From assembly GCA_016290415.1 (NCBI GenBank), contig JAEETP010000012.1, forward strand, positions 1-36,644: a stretch of DNA of 36,644 bases, written 5' to 3'. Both the position numbers and the translations under genes were made by a program. Each line of letters starts with the position of its first letter. Position 1 is the stretch's first letter. The notes below the pieces were generated by a model. It had not been told where the DNA came from. It did no database searches and saw only the letters and a program-made list of their open reading frames with translations. The DNA comes from Bacteroidales bacterium (lineage in GTDB: Bacteria; Bacteroidota; Bacteroidia; Bacteroidales; UBA932). Positions 8,341 through 16,941 of this stretch are shown piece by piece.

Positions 8341-9700
8341 AGGTTTTTCCATATTCATTATAACGGTGCTGCTGTTTGCGGCAGGTTTTGGCGCCAAGGC
8401 GCAGACCTACGGCGGAGGCCTGATAGACAAATCCATAGCCATTGTGGGCAACGATGTCATACTTCTCTCTGACATAGAAGAGGAGGTGCGTATGATGCTG
8501 GCATCCGGTATGACCGTAGAGAGCAACACCCGCTGCCAGATTCTGGAAAATCTGGTTTCTTCCAGGCTGTTCCTCACCCAGGCCCGCCTGGACTCGCTCA
8601 CCGTGACCGACGAGCAGGTCAGAGAGCAGGTCGAGGCCCGTCTGAACGATATTATGAACCGCATCGGCGGCGAAAAGGAGACAGAGGAATATTTCAAGAA
8701 ACCCCTCTATAAGATCAGGGCCGACTGGACCGACGTTTTCCGCGACCAGCTGCTCATACAGCAGATGCAGCAGAAGGTCTATACCAGTATCCCCAAGATG
8801 ACCCCCGCAGCCATAAAAGAGCTGTGCGCCGAGATGCCGGCAGAGGATCTTCCGGTGATCCCCACGCAGTATAAGCTGCGCCAGATAGTGCTCTATCCCG
8901 ACAAAGAGTCTGCGGCTATGGTGGTCAAGGAAAAGCTTCTGGATTTGCGCGAAAGGGTGCTGGCCGGCGAGAAATTCTCTTCGCTGGCGCGTCTATATTC
9001 CCAGGATCCCGGCTCCGCCACCCGCGGCGGCGAGCTTGGAATGCGCTCCAAGACAGTCTACTGGCCCCAGTTTTCCGATGCGGCAATGTCGCTCAAGGTG
9101 GGCCAGGTTTCCCAGATTGTAGAGACCCCCGACGGCTATCACATCATACAGATGATAGAGAAAAAGGGCGATATGTTCAACGCCCGCCATATCCTTATAA
9201 AACCCTCTTACACAGCATCTGACCGCAACAAGGCGTTTGCCCGCCTGGACAGCATCAAGTCTGAGATCCTGGGCGGTAACATCACCTTTGAGGCGGCTGC
9301 CTGGTTCAATTCGGAGGACCCCAAGACCCGCACCAGCGGCGGTATGATGGTAGATGAGTACACCGGCAGCGCCAGTCTGGAAAAGGACCGCCTGAACCCC
9401 GCCGACTATGCCGTGATCAAGGATATGAAGCAGGGTGACATTTCAGAGCCGTTCGAGTCCCTGGACACCGAGGGCCGCGGCCACACCATCTACAAGATCG
9501 TCCGCCTGGACGAAGAGATACCTTCCCACACCGCCACGTTCGAGACCGACTACGATGCGCTGGTGAATATGGCCAACGAGAAGAATGCCCACAAGGCCAT
9601 AGAGAATTTTGTGGAAGAGAAGAAAAAGACTACACATATCAGGATTGACCCGTTGTTTGCCGGTTGCAAGTTTGTAAATGAAGAGTGGATCGAGAAATAG
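8330..9700 (+). CDS. SurA-like peptidyl-prolyl cis-trans isomerase
   Basis: 456 residues: a Sec signal peptide (to about residue 24), a SurA-type N-terminal chaperone region (KSIAIVGNDVILLSDIEEEV), then two parvulin-like domains (about 178-282 and 283-400). The first keeps the hallmarks FSSLARLYSQDPGSATRGG and ELGM; the second has NARHILIKPS, the classical parvulin start. Such proteins escort beta-barrel proteins across the periplasm. It overlaps the gene before it (11 bases) and the gene after it (23 bases), indicating one operon with the lipoprotein chaperone and the OstA-like protein. Confidence 0.9.
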   Translation: MLNRGFSIFIITVLLFAAGFGAKAQTYGGGLIDKSIAIVGNDVILLSDIEEEVRMMLASGMTVESNTRCQILENLVSSRLFLTQARLDSLTVTDEQVREQVEARLNDIMNRIGGEKETEEYFKKPLYKIRADWTDVFRDQLLIQQMQQKVYTSIPKMTPAAIKELCAEMPAEDLPVIPTQYKLRQIVLYPDKESAAMVVKEKLLDLRERVLAGEKFSSLARLYSQDPGSATRGGELGMRSKTVYWPQFSDAAMSLKVGQVSQIVETPDGYHIIQMIEKKGDMFNARHILIKPSYTASDRNKAFARLDSIKSEILGGNITFEAAAWFNSEDPKTRTSGGMMVDEYTGSASLEKDRLNPADYAVIKDMKQGDISEPFESLDTEGRGHTIYKIVRLDEEIPSHTATFETDYDALVNMANEKNAHKAIENFVEEKKKTTHIRIDPLFAGCKFVNEEWIEK

Positions 9701-12686
9701 ATGGGCTTATCTGCTTCTGGCCCTGATTCTTCTGATGCTGGTCAGCAGTCCCGACGCTGACGCACAGAAGAGGAAGCGGCGGAGCAGGAACCAGGACAGC
9801 CTGCTGACCCTGCTGAATGCAGAATATGCCAGGGTGTTCGAGCGTCCCGGCCATCGCGAGTACCGCGAGGTCAAGGGTCCCGCCACTTTCCTGCACAACG
9901 GCGCTTATATGTTCTGCGATTCTGCCATCTGGAACGTTAGTTTCAACCAGGTGGAGGCCTACCAGAACGTGAAGCTGGTGCAGAAAAAAACCGTGCTCAA
10001 GAGCGACAACGTGATTTATTATGCCGATGACAACCTGGCCCGCTTCCGCGGTGACCTGGTGGAGGTTTACGACAAGGACAAGAATACCCTCCGCACCCGT
10101 TATCTGGACTATAATACAGAAGACAGTACCGCAAAATTCACTTTTGGCGGCGCTATGCGCACCTCCAAGGGCGAAATCATAGAGAGCGACCGCGGCACCT
10201 ACGACGGCAAGACCGGAATCTGCCGCTTCGAGGACAACGTGGAGATGTTCACCGACAGCCTCTTCATCAAGACCAACAGCCTGGACTACGACACCAACGA
10301 AAACAAGGCGTACTTTGGCAAGAAGACCCAGATGTGGAAGCGTGACATCTACCTCCGCGGCGAGTACGGCTGGTATGCCCAGGACAGCGGCGTGGTCTAT
10401 TTCGATACCGATGTCTATATGAGCAACCCCGACTATGAGGGTTGGTGCGACACGCTCTACTACTGGCAGCACTCCCGTAACGGCCGTATGCGCAAGAACG
10501 TGGAGCTGCTGGACTCCCTGCACAAGATGTACTTTGTGTCGGATGCCGCCAATATGAGCTTTGACACGGTAAACAATCTATACGCACGTTTGTTTATGGA
10601 TCCCGCCTCGATATATGTGGGCGAGAATACCGACAATCAGATAGACACCCTTTTCAGCCGGGCCGACACTATGCTGTTTTACACCCAGCGCGCCTGCGAC
10701 ATATCTGAAGAGCTGAAGAAGGATAGCGAAGAGGCCCGCAAACAGGTGAATTTTGACGCCATAGGCGAGGCCGACAAGAAGGCCGCCGAAAAGAAAGAGC
10801 AGGAGAAAAAGGCTGCCATAGAGAAACTTCCGGAATACATAGCTTATAAAAAGCGTCAGGAAATTGCAGAGAAAAAGCGTCAGGACAGCATTGCCGCGGC
10901 TCAGGCCAAGGCAGAGAAAGACAGCCTGGCGGCGGTGGCTGCCCTTGCGGCTGCCGATTCCCTGAAGGCACTGTCTGACACTCCGGATGTGCCGGCAGAG
11001 AAGCCTGCCGCCATAGACAGCGTTCCGGCACGGGAGCCCGCATTGCCTGAAATTCAGGCGGCTGAGCCCGTTGCAGAGGACACTCCTCCTGTAGTTTCAG
11101 AAGAGCTGCCTGCAGCAGATTCGCTGCTCTCTGCCCAGGACTCCCTTATGGCATCTTCCGACAGTCTTTCTGCAGAGACTCCGGAGGCCGCCGCGGACAC
11201 CACCAAACTCCGGTTCATAAAGGGTTACCGCAACGCCAGAATATACCGTACCGACATCCAGGCGAGGGCCGATTCCATCTATTTCTCGCAGCTGGATACG
11301 CTGCTAAGGATGTATCTGGATCCCGTGATCTGGAATGACAACCGCCACCAGCTCACCAGCGAGGAGGTGGTGATGCAGATGAAAGACAACTCGTTTGACC
11401 GCGCCAACCTGCACGGCAATGCGATGATCATCAGCCAGGAAGACTCGGTGCATTTCGACCAGATCAAGTCTACCGAGATGCTGGGCTACTTCAATTCCGA
11501 CAATACCCTTCGCCGTTTCGACGCCCTGGGCGGCGTGAACGCGATGTTCTATATGCAGGAAGACAGTGTGATCACCATTCTCAACTCCAAACAGGCGCAG
11601 TTTATGATGGTGACAATGAAAAACGGCACCGCAGAGCGCATCAAGTACTACGAGAGTGTGAACAGCGACGCCTATCCCGTATACAATCTTCCTAAAGACA
11701 AGCAGCGTCTCAAAGGGTTCAAGTGGCGCGAAGACGAGCAGCCGAAAAGCCGCTTTGACATAACCCGTCACAAGGTGCGCAACTCCAAGAGGGCATCTTA
11801 TGCCACCAACAAGCTGCCGGTGTTCCGCCGCGCCAACCTGTATTACGACAACTATATGCAGGATATCTATCATCAGATAGAAGAGAGGGCAGAGCAGGCC
11901 CGCAGGGAGCAGGCCCGCCGCGACTCCATAGAAGCTGCCGAGCAGGAGGCCAAGAGCCATTTTGCCGCCGATTCCACACTGGGCATCACCAGCGCGTTTG
12001 ACAAGAAGGGCGATATCGTCATAGATTCTTTGGCCACTCTAAAGCCTAATCCCAAGCTGTTGGAAAAGGTAGACAGCACCGCCAAGGTGGATATTCCCGC
12101 CGGCCTGTCGGAGGCCGATTCGCTGGCTGCAGTCCGCCGCCAGGCACGGCTTGATTCGCTTGCCGCAGAGCGGGATGCCGCCAAGGCCCGTCTGGATTCC
12201 ATTGCCGCCGCGGCCAGGGAGGCAAGTCTCAAGCGTGACACCTCTGCCAGCGCAATCCGGCCAGTGGCTGCACGCGATTCCGCCGCTTCTGCAGTTGTCG
12301 TCATAGAGGGCATACCCAATCATTCTGATGAAGGCTTCGTTGAGGTTCAGCTGCCGGAGGATACCAAGAATATGACCAAGGCAGAGAAGCGCGCCCTGAA
12401 GAAGGCCGCCCGCGAGCTGAAGCGCCAGCAGAAGAAGCTGGAGCGTGAGGCGAAGAAGGCCGAACGGGAAGCCAAACGCGCTGCCCTCAAGGCAGAGCGG
12501 GAAGCAAAGCGTGCCGCCGTCAAGGCCGAACAGGAGGCCAAACGTGCCGCGATCAAAGCCGAGAAAGAGGCGAAAAGGGCGGCGCTGAAAGCGGAGAAGG
12601 CTGCGAAAAAGGCTGCTGCAGAGGCCGAGCGTGAAGCCAAAAAAGCTGCTGCAGAGGCAGAAAAAGCCGCCCGCGAAAATCCCTGA
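9678..12686 (+). CDS. OstA/LptD-N-like outer-membrane biogenesis protein with a hendecad-repeat tail
   Basis: 1002 residues with a signal peptide ending around Ala29. Two blocks show the OstA-like beta-repeat pattern: about 30-330 (GAYMFCDSAIWN, NVIYYADDNLARF, FEDNVEMFTDSLF) and about 510-720 (NDNRHQLTSEEVVMQM, HGNAMIISQEDS). This fold is that of LptA and the LptD N-terminus, which carry lipopolysaccharide across the periplasm. The blocks are separated by an Ala/Asp/Ser-Leu-rich linker with repeated DSLAA units. The last 75 residues are an almost pure Lys/Arg/Glu/Ala helix built of 11-residue repeats. I see no C-terminal barrel, so this is not a whole LptD. Position after SurA-like genes supports a role in envelope assembly. 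The repeats and linkers make it unusually long. Confidence 0.8.
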   Translation: MKSGSRNRWAYLLLALILLMLVSSPDADAQKRKRRSRNQDSLLTLLNAEYARVFERPGHREYREVKGPATFLHNGAYMFCDSAIWNVSFNQVEAYQNVKLVQKKTVLKSDNVIYYADDNLARFRGDLVEVYDKDKNTLRTRYLDYNTEDSTAKFTFGGAMRTSKGEIIESDRGTYDGKTGICRFEDNVEMFTDSLFIKTNSLDYDTNENKAYFGKKTQMWKRDIYLRGEYGWYAQDSGVVYFDTDVYMSNPDYEGWCDTLYYWQHSRNGRMRKNVELLDSLHKMYFVSDAANMSFDTVNNLYARLFMDPASIYVGENTDNQIDTLFSRADTMLFYTQRACDISEELKKDSEEARKQVNFDAIGEADKKAAEKKEQEKKAAIEKLPEYIAYKKRQEIAEKKRQDSIAAAQAKAEKDSLAAVAALAAADSLKALSDTPDVPAEKPAAIDSVPAREPALPEIQAAEPVAEDTPPVVSEELPAADSLLSAQDSLMASSDSLSAETPEAAADTTKLRFIKGYRNARIYRTDIQARADSIYFSQLDTLLRMYLDPVIWNDNRHQLTSEEVVMQMKDNSFDRANLHGNAMIISQEDSVHFDQIKSTEMLGYFNSDNTLRRFDALGGVNAMFYMQEDSVITILNSKQAQFMMVTMKNGTAERIKYYESVNSDAYPVYNLPKDKQRLKGFKWREDEQPKSRFDITRHKVRNSKRASYATNKLPVFRRANLYYDNYMQDIYHQIEERAEQARREQARRDSIEAAEQEAKSHFAADSTLGITSAFDKKGDIVIDSLATLKPNPKLLEKVDSTAKVDIPAGLSEADSLAAVRRQARLDSLAAERDAAKARLDSIAAAAREASLKRDTSASAIRPVAARDSAASAVVVIEGIPNHSDEGFVEVQLPEDTKNMTKAEKRALKKAARELKRQQKKLEREAKKAEREAKRAALKAEREAKRAAVKAEQEAKRAAIKAEKEAKRAALKAEKAAKKAAAEAEREAKKAAAEAEKAARENP
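12459..12683 (+). repeat. 33-bp coding tandem repeats (11-residue hendecads) in the OstA-like gene
   Basis: Six consecutive 11-residue units of the pattern AEREAKRAALK, AEREAKRAAVK, AEQEAKRAAIK, AEKEAKRAALK, AEKAAKKAAAE, AEREAKKAAAE, then a partial unit. An eleven-residue period predicts a straight or slightly right-handed helix with charged faces, as in TolA-like stalks. At DNA level the units are 33 bp and diverged by synonymous changes, so this is not a young expansion. Confidence 0.9.
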
Positions 12687-12710
12687 TCATTCTGGCAAGA
12701 TTTTCGATTA

Positions 12711-12742
12711 ATAGTGGTATATTTGTAAAAAGAGACCACTAT
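12711..12742. promoter_or_regulatory. -7 box TATATTTG framed by an 8-bp inverted repeat
   Basis: TATATTTG (12718-12725) matches TAnnTTTG and precedes the ATG at 12741. It is enclosed by ATAGTGGT (12711-12718) and ACCACTAT (12735-12742), a perfect inverted repeat whose right arm includes the first two bases of the start codon. It is a plausible promoter, and the palindrome could be an operator. Confidence 0.45.
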
Positions 12743-13178
12743 GCGTAAAATTGTTGCAATCATCACCGCCGTGTTGCTGCTTGGAGCGGCAGCGGGGTGC
12801 AGCGTGCCGGCAAGGCTCAACAACTTTGTGAACCGGACAGAGCGTTATTCCTACAGATATTCCATCCGCGACTGGCAGTATTCGCTGGATAGATATGAAT
12901 ATCTTGTGCGCAAGTATATAAACAATTATCCCCGCTACACGACAGCCCAGAAGCGTATGGCAATGAATGCCATAGGCCGCTATCACGCACTGCTTGTCAA
13001 GGCCGGGCTCAAAGAGGGGGCCGGTCTGCTGTACGAGCTCCGCGAGTATGCGGGCGGACTGCAGGATATTTTCAGACAGGACGTGCGCGCCTTCGTGGAT
13101 TTCCTGCGCGATGTGCTGGGAATGGGAGATGACAGGATATTTGAATTGCGCGACAGATTGTATAAAGAACTGAAATAA
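12741..13178 (+). CDS. Small lipoprotein of unknown function (145 aa)
   Basis: The N-terminus (MRKIVAIITAVLLLGAAAGC) is a lipoprotein signal with Cys20. The mature part is helical, basic and tyrosine-rich (RYSYRYSIRDWQYSLDRYEYLVRK), with no motif I recognise as catalytic. Similar small Tyr/Arg-rich lipoproteins occur in Bacteroidales, but I cannot name the family. Its own -7 box precedes it, and the SIMPL gene begins 11 bases after its stop, so the two probably form a short operon ending at the terminator at 13913. A structural or envelope role is plausible but not shown. Confidence 0.8.
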   Translation: MRKIVAIITAVLLLGAAAGCSVPARLNNFVNRTERYSYRYSIRDWQYSLDRYEYLVRKYINNYPRYTTAQKRMAMNAIGRYHALLVKAGLKEGAGLLYELREYAGGLQDIFRQDVRAFVDFLRDVLGMGDDRIFELRDRLYKELK

Positions 13179-13189
13179 ACAACAATAAT

Positions 13190-13894
13190 ATGGAAAACAA
13201 AGGTAATTTTCTGGCCGGTCTGGCCATTATGGTCGGCCTGATTTGTGTGGCACTCAGCATTCCCAAGGCTGTGAATGTGCTCAATTCTTCAAAGCGCACC
13301 GTGAGCGTCCGCGGCCTGTGCGAGAAAGAGGTTCCGGCAGACAAGGTCATCTGGCCGCTGCAGTACAGCATCGCCGGCGATGACCTGACTGCGCTGTATG
13401 CAAAAATGGAATCCAACAATGCCGACATCAAAGCCTTCCTGAAGGCAGGTGGAATTGACGAATCGGAAATCACCACTTCCAAGCCCGACATCTCCGACAT
13501 CTTTACCCAGGAGTATGGCGGCAACAACCGCCGCTTCCGCTATGTGGTAAAGGCCACCACCACCGTCAGCACCAACAAGGTGGACAAGGTTCTGGCACTT
13601 ATGGACAACCAGAGCGATCTGATACGCAAGGGCATCACCCTTGACAGCGGCTGGGACAGCCGTCCCACCTTCAGCTTCGAAGGCCTGAACACCATCAAGC
13701 CCGAGATGATAGAAGAGGCAACCAAGAATGCCCGTGCCAGCGCACAGAAGTTTGCAGATGATTCCGGCAGCCGCCTGGGCAAGATCCGCAATGCCACCCA
13801 GGGTTACTTCACCATCGACGACCGCGACAGTAACACCCCTCAAATCAAGAGGGTGCGCGTGGTTACAAACGTAGATTATTCGCTCAAGAATTAA
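13190..13894 (+). CDS. SIMPL-domain (DUF541) protein, membrane-anchored
   Basis: 234 residues: a short cytosolic start, one N-terminal hydrophobic helix (about 8-25) that can serve as signal anchor, then a SIMPL domain. Family-like features are VSVRGLCEKEVPADKV at the domain start, the repeated beta-alpha pattern with TSKPDISDIF, and the C-terminal KNARASAQKFADDSGSRLGKIRNA segment. SIMPL proteins form oligomeric periplasmic assemblies; the biochemical role is not generally known. It follows a small lipoprotein gene by 11 bases and is followed by a strong intrinsic terminator. Confidence 0.88.
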   Translation: MENKGNFLAGLAIMVGLICVALSIPKAVNVLNSSKRTVSVRGLCEKEVPADKVIWPLQYSIAGDDLTALYAKMESNNADIKAFLKAGGIDESEITTSKPDISDIFTQEYGGNNRRFRYVVKATTTVSTNKVDKVLALMDNQSDLIRKGITLDSGWDSRPTFSFEGLNTIKPEMIEEATKNARASAQKFADDSGSRLGKIRNATQGYFTIDDRDSNTPQIKRVRVVTNVDYSLKN

Positions 13895-13912
13895 CCGCAT
13901 TGTTTTCAGATT

Positions 13913-13941
13913 AAAAAGCCGCCCCGAAAGGCGGCTTTTTT
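13913..13941 (+). terminator. Rho-independent terminator after the SIMPL gene
   Basis: AAAAAGCCGCC (13913-13923) pairs with GGCGGCTTTTT (13930-13940) around a 6-base loop, ending in a run of six T. It separates the SIMPL gene from the V-type ATPase operon. The A-tract on the left side could allow it to work in both directions, but there is no convergent gene. Confidence 0.92.
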
Positions 13942-13965
13942 GTTGAATTTGTTAGAAAAAATGCG

Positions 13966-13973
13966 TAATTTGC
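13966..13973 (+). promoter_or_regulatory. Possible -7 region for the V-type ATPase operon
   Basis: TAATTTGC resembles the TAnnTTTG box but is one T short. It sits 35 bases before the ATG of the E-subunit gene, directly after the terminator at 13913, in the only gap where an operon promoter could lie. The TTTG copies upstream (13939-13942, 13948-13951) are not at ideal spacing. Confidence 0.35.
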
Positions 13974-14000
13974 ACCGTTTTTCTAATATATTTTTTCGAT

Positions 14001-14612
14001 ATGCAAAACAAATTGCAAGAACTCACCGACAAGCTTTATAATGAGGGGCTTGCGAAGGGAAAACAGGATGCCGACAATCTTCTTTCAGAGGCTCGCGAGC
14101 AGGCAGCCGGGATAGTTGCCCAGGCAAAAGAGCAGGCAGCCAAAATACTCGCTGATGCCCAGAAGGCGGCCGACGACCTCAAGACCCGCACAGAAGGCGA
14201 TATCAAAATGGCTTCTACCCAGACTCTGGCGGCTCTCCGTCAGCAGATTGCCGAGATGGTAGAGACCAAGGCGGTGGGCTCCAAGGTAGACGATACACTC
14301 TCAGACAAAGAATTTGTGGGCAAGCTCATTTCTACAGTCGCAGGCGCATTCAAGGCCGACGGCGGCGCCGCTGCGCTGGATGTGATTCTCCCTCAGCAGA
14401 TGAAAGACCAGCTGCAGGATTTCCTTGCAAAGAATATTGACAAGACTCTGGCCGGTTCGCTCAGCTTCGGCTTCAGCGACGACTTTGCGGGCGGTTTCCG
14501 CATCGCACCCAAGGACAAGGGCTATTACTTGGACTTCACCGACGAGAGTTTCCGTGACCTTCTGGGCGAGTATCTCCGTCCCGCAACCGCAAAGATTCTG
14601 TTTGGCAAGTAG
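14001..14612 (+). CDS. atpE/ntpE: V-type ATPase subunit E
   Basis: 203 residues. The N-terminal half is a long Ala/Glu/Lys-rich helix (about 1-75: EGLAKGKQDADNLLSEAREQ) and the C-terminal half is a small globular domain, the layout of the peripheral-stalk E subunit. That subunit links the catalytic A3B3 head to the membrane subunit I. It is the first gene of the operon E-DUF2764-A-B-D-I-K; the next start is 8 bases after its stop. Sequence conservation in E subunits is low, so the call rests on architecture and context. Confidence 0.88.
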   Translation: MQNKLQELTDKLYNEGLAKGKQDADNLLSEAREQAAGIVAQAKEQAAKILADAQKAADDLKTRTEGDIKMASTQTLAALRQQIAEMVETKAVGSKVDDTLSDKEFVGKLISTVAGAFKADGGAAALDVILPQQMKDQLQDFLAKNIDKTLAGSLSFGFSDDFAGGFRIAPKDKGYYLDFTDESFRDLLGEYLRPATAKILFGK

Positions 14613-14620
14613 CCCCGGAG

Positions 14621-15181
14621 ATGGATAACTATCCTTATATAATTGCAAGCCTTCCCGATCTGGCTCTCGATTTCGAGAAGCACGATTTTGACTACGATTT
14701 CGTGCGGGAGAATATCTTTTTCTCCTTGAGCCAGGAAGACCGCAGGCTTGTGGAGTGGCTGGAGCAGGGCTTCGTGGACGAAAATCTCACAGAAGATTTC
14801 TACCGCTCGTGCCGCCGCTGCGGCAACCGGTTCATCCGCGAGTACTTTGCCTTTGACTGGCTGCTCCGCACAGAGAAGGTGGCCTATCTGGAGCGCCGCG
14901 AGAGCGGGGAGGACTTTGAAGAGAAAGAGGCTCTGCGCAAGGCTTTCGTGACTCCCGATATACTCAGAAGGGAGCAGGCCGTGTGCAATGTGCTTTGGGA
15001 CAAGATAGAGAATCTGGTGATGCTGGACGTGTTCAACATCAACGTGATCCTGGCCTTCCTGGCCAAGTTCCACATAATTGCCCGCTGGAACCGCCTCGAC
15101 CGGGTTACCGGCCGCAAGCTGTTTGACGATTTTGTGCAGGAGATAGATGAAACTTACGATAAAAACAAAATAGAATTCTGA
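14621..15181 (+). CDS. DUF2764-type V-ATPase operon protein
   Basis: 186 residues, soluble and acidic, starting MDNYPYIIASLPDLALDF, the characteristic opening of DUF2764 proteins found between the E and A genes in Bacteroidota V-ATPase operons. A CRRCGNRF segment occurs near residue 65. The operon has no recognisable subunit C (the socket for the rotor ring) or F. Position and helical character suggest that this protein could take the place of subunit C, which is inference. The gene ends 5 bases before the A-subunit start. Confidence 0.82.
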   Translation: MDNYPYIIASLPDLALDFEKHDFDYDFVRENIFFSLSQEDRRLVEWLEQGFVDENLTEDFYRSCRRCGNRFIREYFAFDWLLRTEKVAYLERRESGEDFEEKEALRKAFVTPDILRREQAVCNVLWDKIENLVMLDVFNINVILAFLAKFHIIARWNRLDRVTGRKLFDDFVQEIDETYDKNKIEF

Positions 15182-15186
15182 TATAT

Positions 15187-16941
15187 ATGAAGACAACCGG
15201 CGTTGTAACGGGTATTATTTCCAACCTCGTGACCATACAGTATGAAGGTCACGTGGCTGAGAATGAAATCTGTTACATAGATTTGAATGGCGTCAAGTTG
15301 ATGGCAGAGGTCATCAAGGTCAGCGGCAAGAATGCGTTTGCCCAGGTGTATGAGAGCACCCGCGGCCTCCACCAGGGAGACAAGGTGGAGTTTGACGGGC
15401 ATATGCTGGAGGCCGTCCTGGGCCCCGGACTGCTTTCCAGCAGTTACGATGGCCTGCAGAACAACCTTGCCACTATGGAAGACGTATTCCTGAAGAGGGG
15501 CGAGTATACCGCACCCCTGGATCACGACAAGATTTGGGACTTCACCCCCATCGCCAAGGCTGGCGACAAGGTGGAGGCCGCATCGTGGCTGGGTGAGGTA
15601 AAAGAGGGCTGGCTGCCTCATAAAATTATGGTTCCGTTCTCTTTCAAGGGCGTATATACCGTAAAGAGCGTGGCCGCTGCCGGTCAGTACAAGATAGATG
15701 ACACCATCGCCGTCCTCACCGACGCCAAAGGCAACGAAGTGAAGGTGACAATGGTGCAGAAGTGGCCCGTGAAGGTGGCCATCGGCGGTTATAAAGAGAA
15801 GCCGCGTCCCTACAAGATTATGGAGACGCACGTCCGCACCATAGATACTTACAATCCTATAGCAGAAGGCGGTACGGGCTTCATCCCGGGCCCGTTCGGC
15901 TGCGGCAAGACCGTGCTTCAGCACGCCATTGCCCGTCAGTGCGACGCCGAGGTCATTGTTATGGCTGCCTGCGGCGAGCGTGCCAACGAGGTGGTGGAGA
16001 TCTTCAAGGAGTTCCCCGAACTGATTGACCCCAACACCGGCCGCAAGCTTATAGAGCGCACCACCATCATCTGCAACACATCCAACATGCCCGTGGCGGC
16101 CCGCGAGGCGTCGGTTTACACCGCGATGACCATTTGCGAGTACTACCGTGCAATGGGTCTGAAGGTGCTGCTGCTGGCCGACTCCACTTCCCGCTGGGCA
16201 CAGGCGTTGCGCGAGATGAGTAACCGTATGGAGGAACTTCCGGGAGCCGATGCGTTCCCCGTGGACCTCTCTGCCATCATATCCAACTTCTATTCCCGCG
16301 CCGGCATTGTGAAGCTGAACAACGGCGAGACCGGTTCGGTGACCTTCATCGGCACCGTGTCGCCCGCCGGCGGTAACCTCAAGGAGCCGGTGACCGAATC
16401 TACCAAGAAGGCCGCCCGCTGCTTCTACGCGCTGGAGCAGGCCCGCGCCGACAGCAAGCGCTACCCTGCGGTGAACCCGCTGGACTCCTACTCCAAATAC
16501 CTCGAGTATCCCGAGATTATAGATTATCTGGACAAGGCTGTCCGTCCCGGCTGGGTAAACGACGTGCAGCGCGCCAAGGTTATCGTGCGCCGCGGCAAGG
16601 AGATGGCAGAGCAGATCAACATTCTGGGAGACGACGGCGTGCCTTTGAGCTATCACGAGACTTTCTGGAAGTCTGAGCTCATAGACTTTGTGATTCTCCA
16701 GCAGGACGCCTTCGATCCCGTGGACAGCCAGTGCCTGATGGAACGTCAGGACTTTATGCTCACCAAAGTGCTGGAAGTGTGCGATATGAAGTTCGACTTT
16801 GAGTCGTTTGAAGAGTGCGGCAAGTTCTTCAAGGAGATCATAAACCACTTCCGCCAGATGAACTATTCTCCCTGGAAGAGCGAGAAGTTTGAAAGTTATC
16901 TAAGTCAAATAAACAATATCCTTTCTAATGGCAACAAATAA
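15187..16941 (+). CDS. atpA/ntpA: V-type ATPase catalytic subunit A
   Basis: 584 residues, typical length. It binds and hydrolyses (or makes) ATP at the A/B interfaces in the cytosolic head. The P-loop GPFGCGKTV (235-243, Lys241) is the V/A-type form, preceded by the A-specific non-homologous insert (about 110-205). The ACGERANEVVE segment follows at about 257, and SRWAQALREMSNRMEELPG matches the A-subunit signature near residue 340. It overlaps the B gene by 14 bases. Confidence 0.97.
   Translation: MKTTGVVTGIISNLVTIQYEGHVAENEICYIDLNGVKLMAEVIKVSGKNAFAQVYESTRGLHQGDKVEFDGHMLEAVLGPGLLSSSYDGLQNNLATMEDVFLKRGEYTAPLDHDKIWDFTPIAKAGDKVEAASWLGEVKEGWLPHKIMVPFSFKGVYTVKSVAAAGQYKIDDTIAVLTDAKGNEVKVTMVQKWPVKVAIGGYKEKPRPYKIMETHVRTIDTYNPIAEGGTGFIPGPFGCGKTVLQHAIARQCDAEVIVMAACGERANEVVEIFKEFPELIDPNTGRKLIERTTIICNTSNMPVAAREASVYTAMTICEYYRAMGLKVLLLADSTSRWAQALREMSNRMEELPGADAFPVDLSAIISNFYSRAGIVKLNNGETGSVTFIGTVSPAGGNLKEPVTESTKKAARCFYALEQARADSKRYPAVNPLDSYSKYLEYPEIIDYLDKAVRPGWVNDVQRAKVIVRRGKEMAEQINILGDDGVPLSYHETFWKSELIDFVILQQDAFDPVDSQCLMERQDFMLTKVLEVCDMKFDFESFEECGKFFKEIINHFRQMNYSPWKSEKFESYLSQINNILSNGNK

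Noticed and set aside
12459-12683. Tandem 33-bp units considered as a CRISPR array
   Set aside because: Units are contiguous without spacers, stay in frame and encode an 11-residue helix repeat.
15154-16848. Long minus-strand frame (564 codons) opposite the V-ATPase A gene
   Set aside because: Antisense shadow of a highly conserved gene; the translation has no family features and is His/Gly/Val-biased as expected of the complementary strand.
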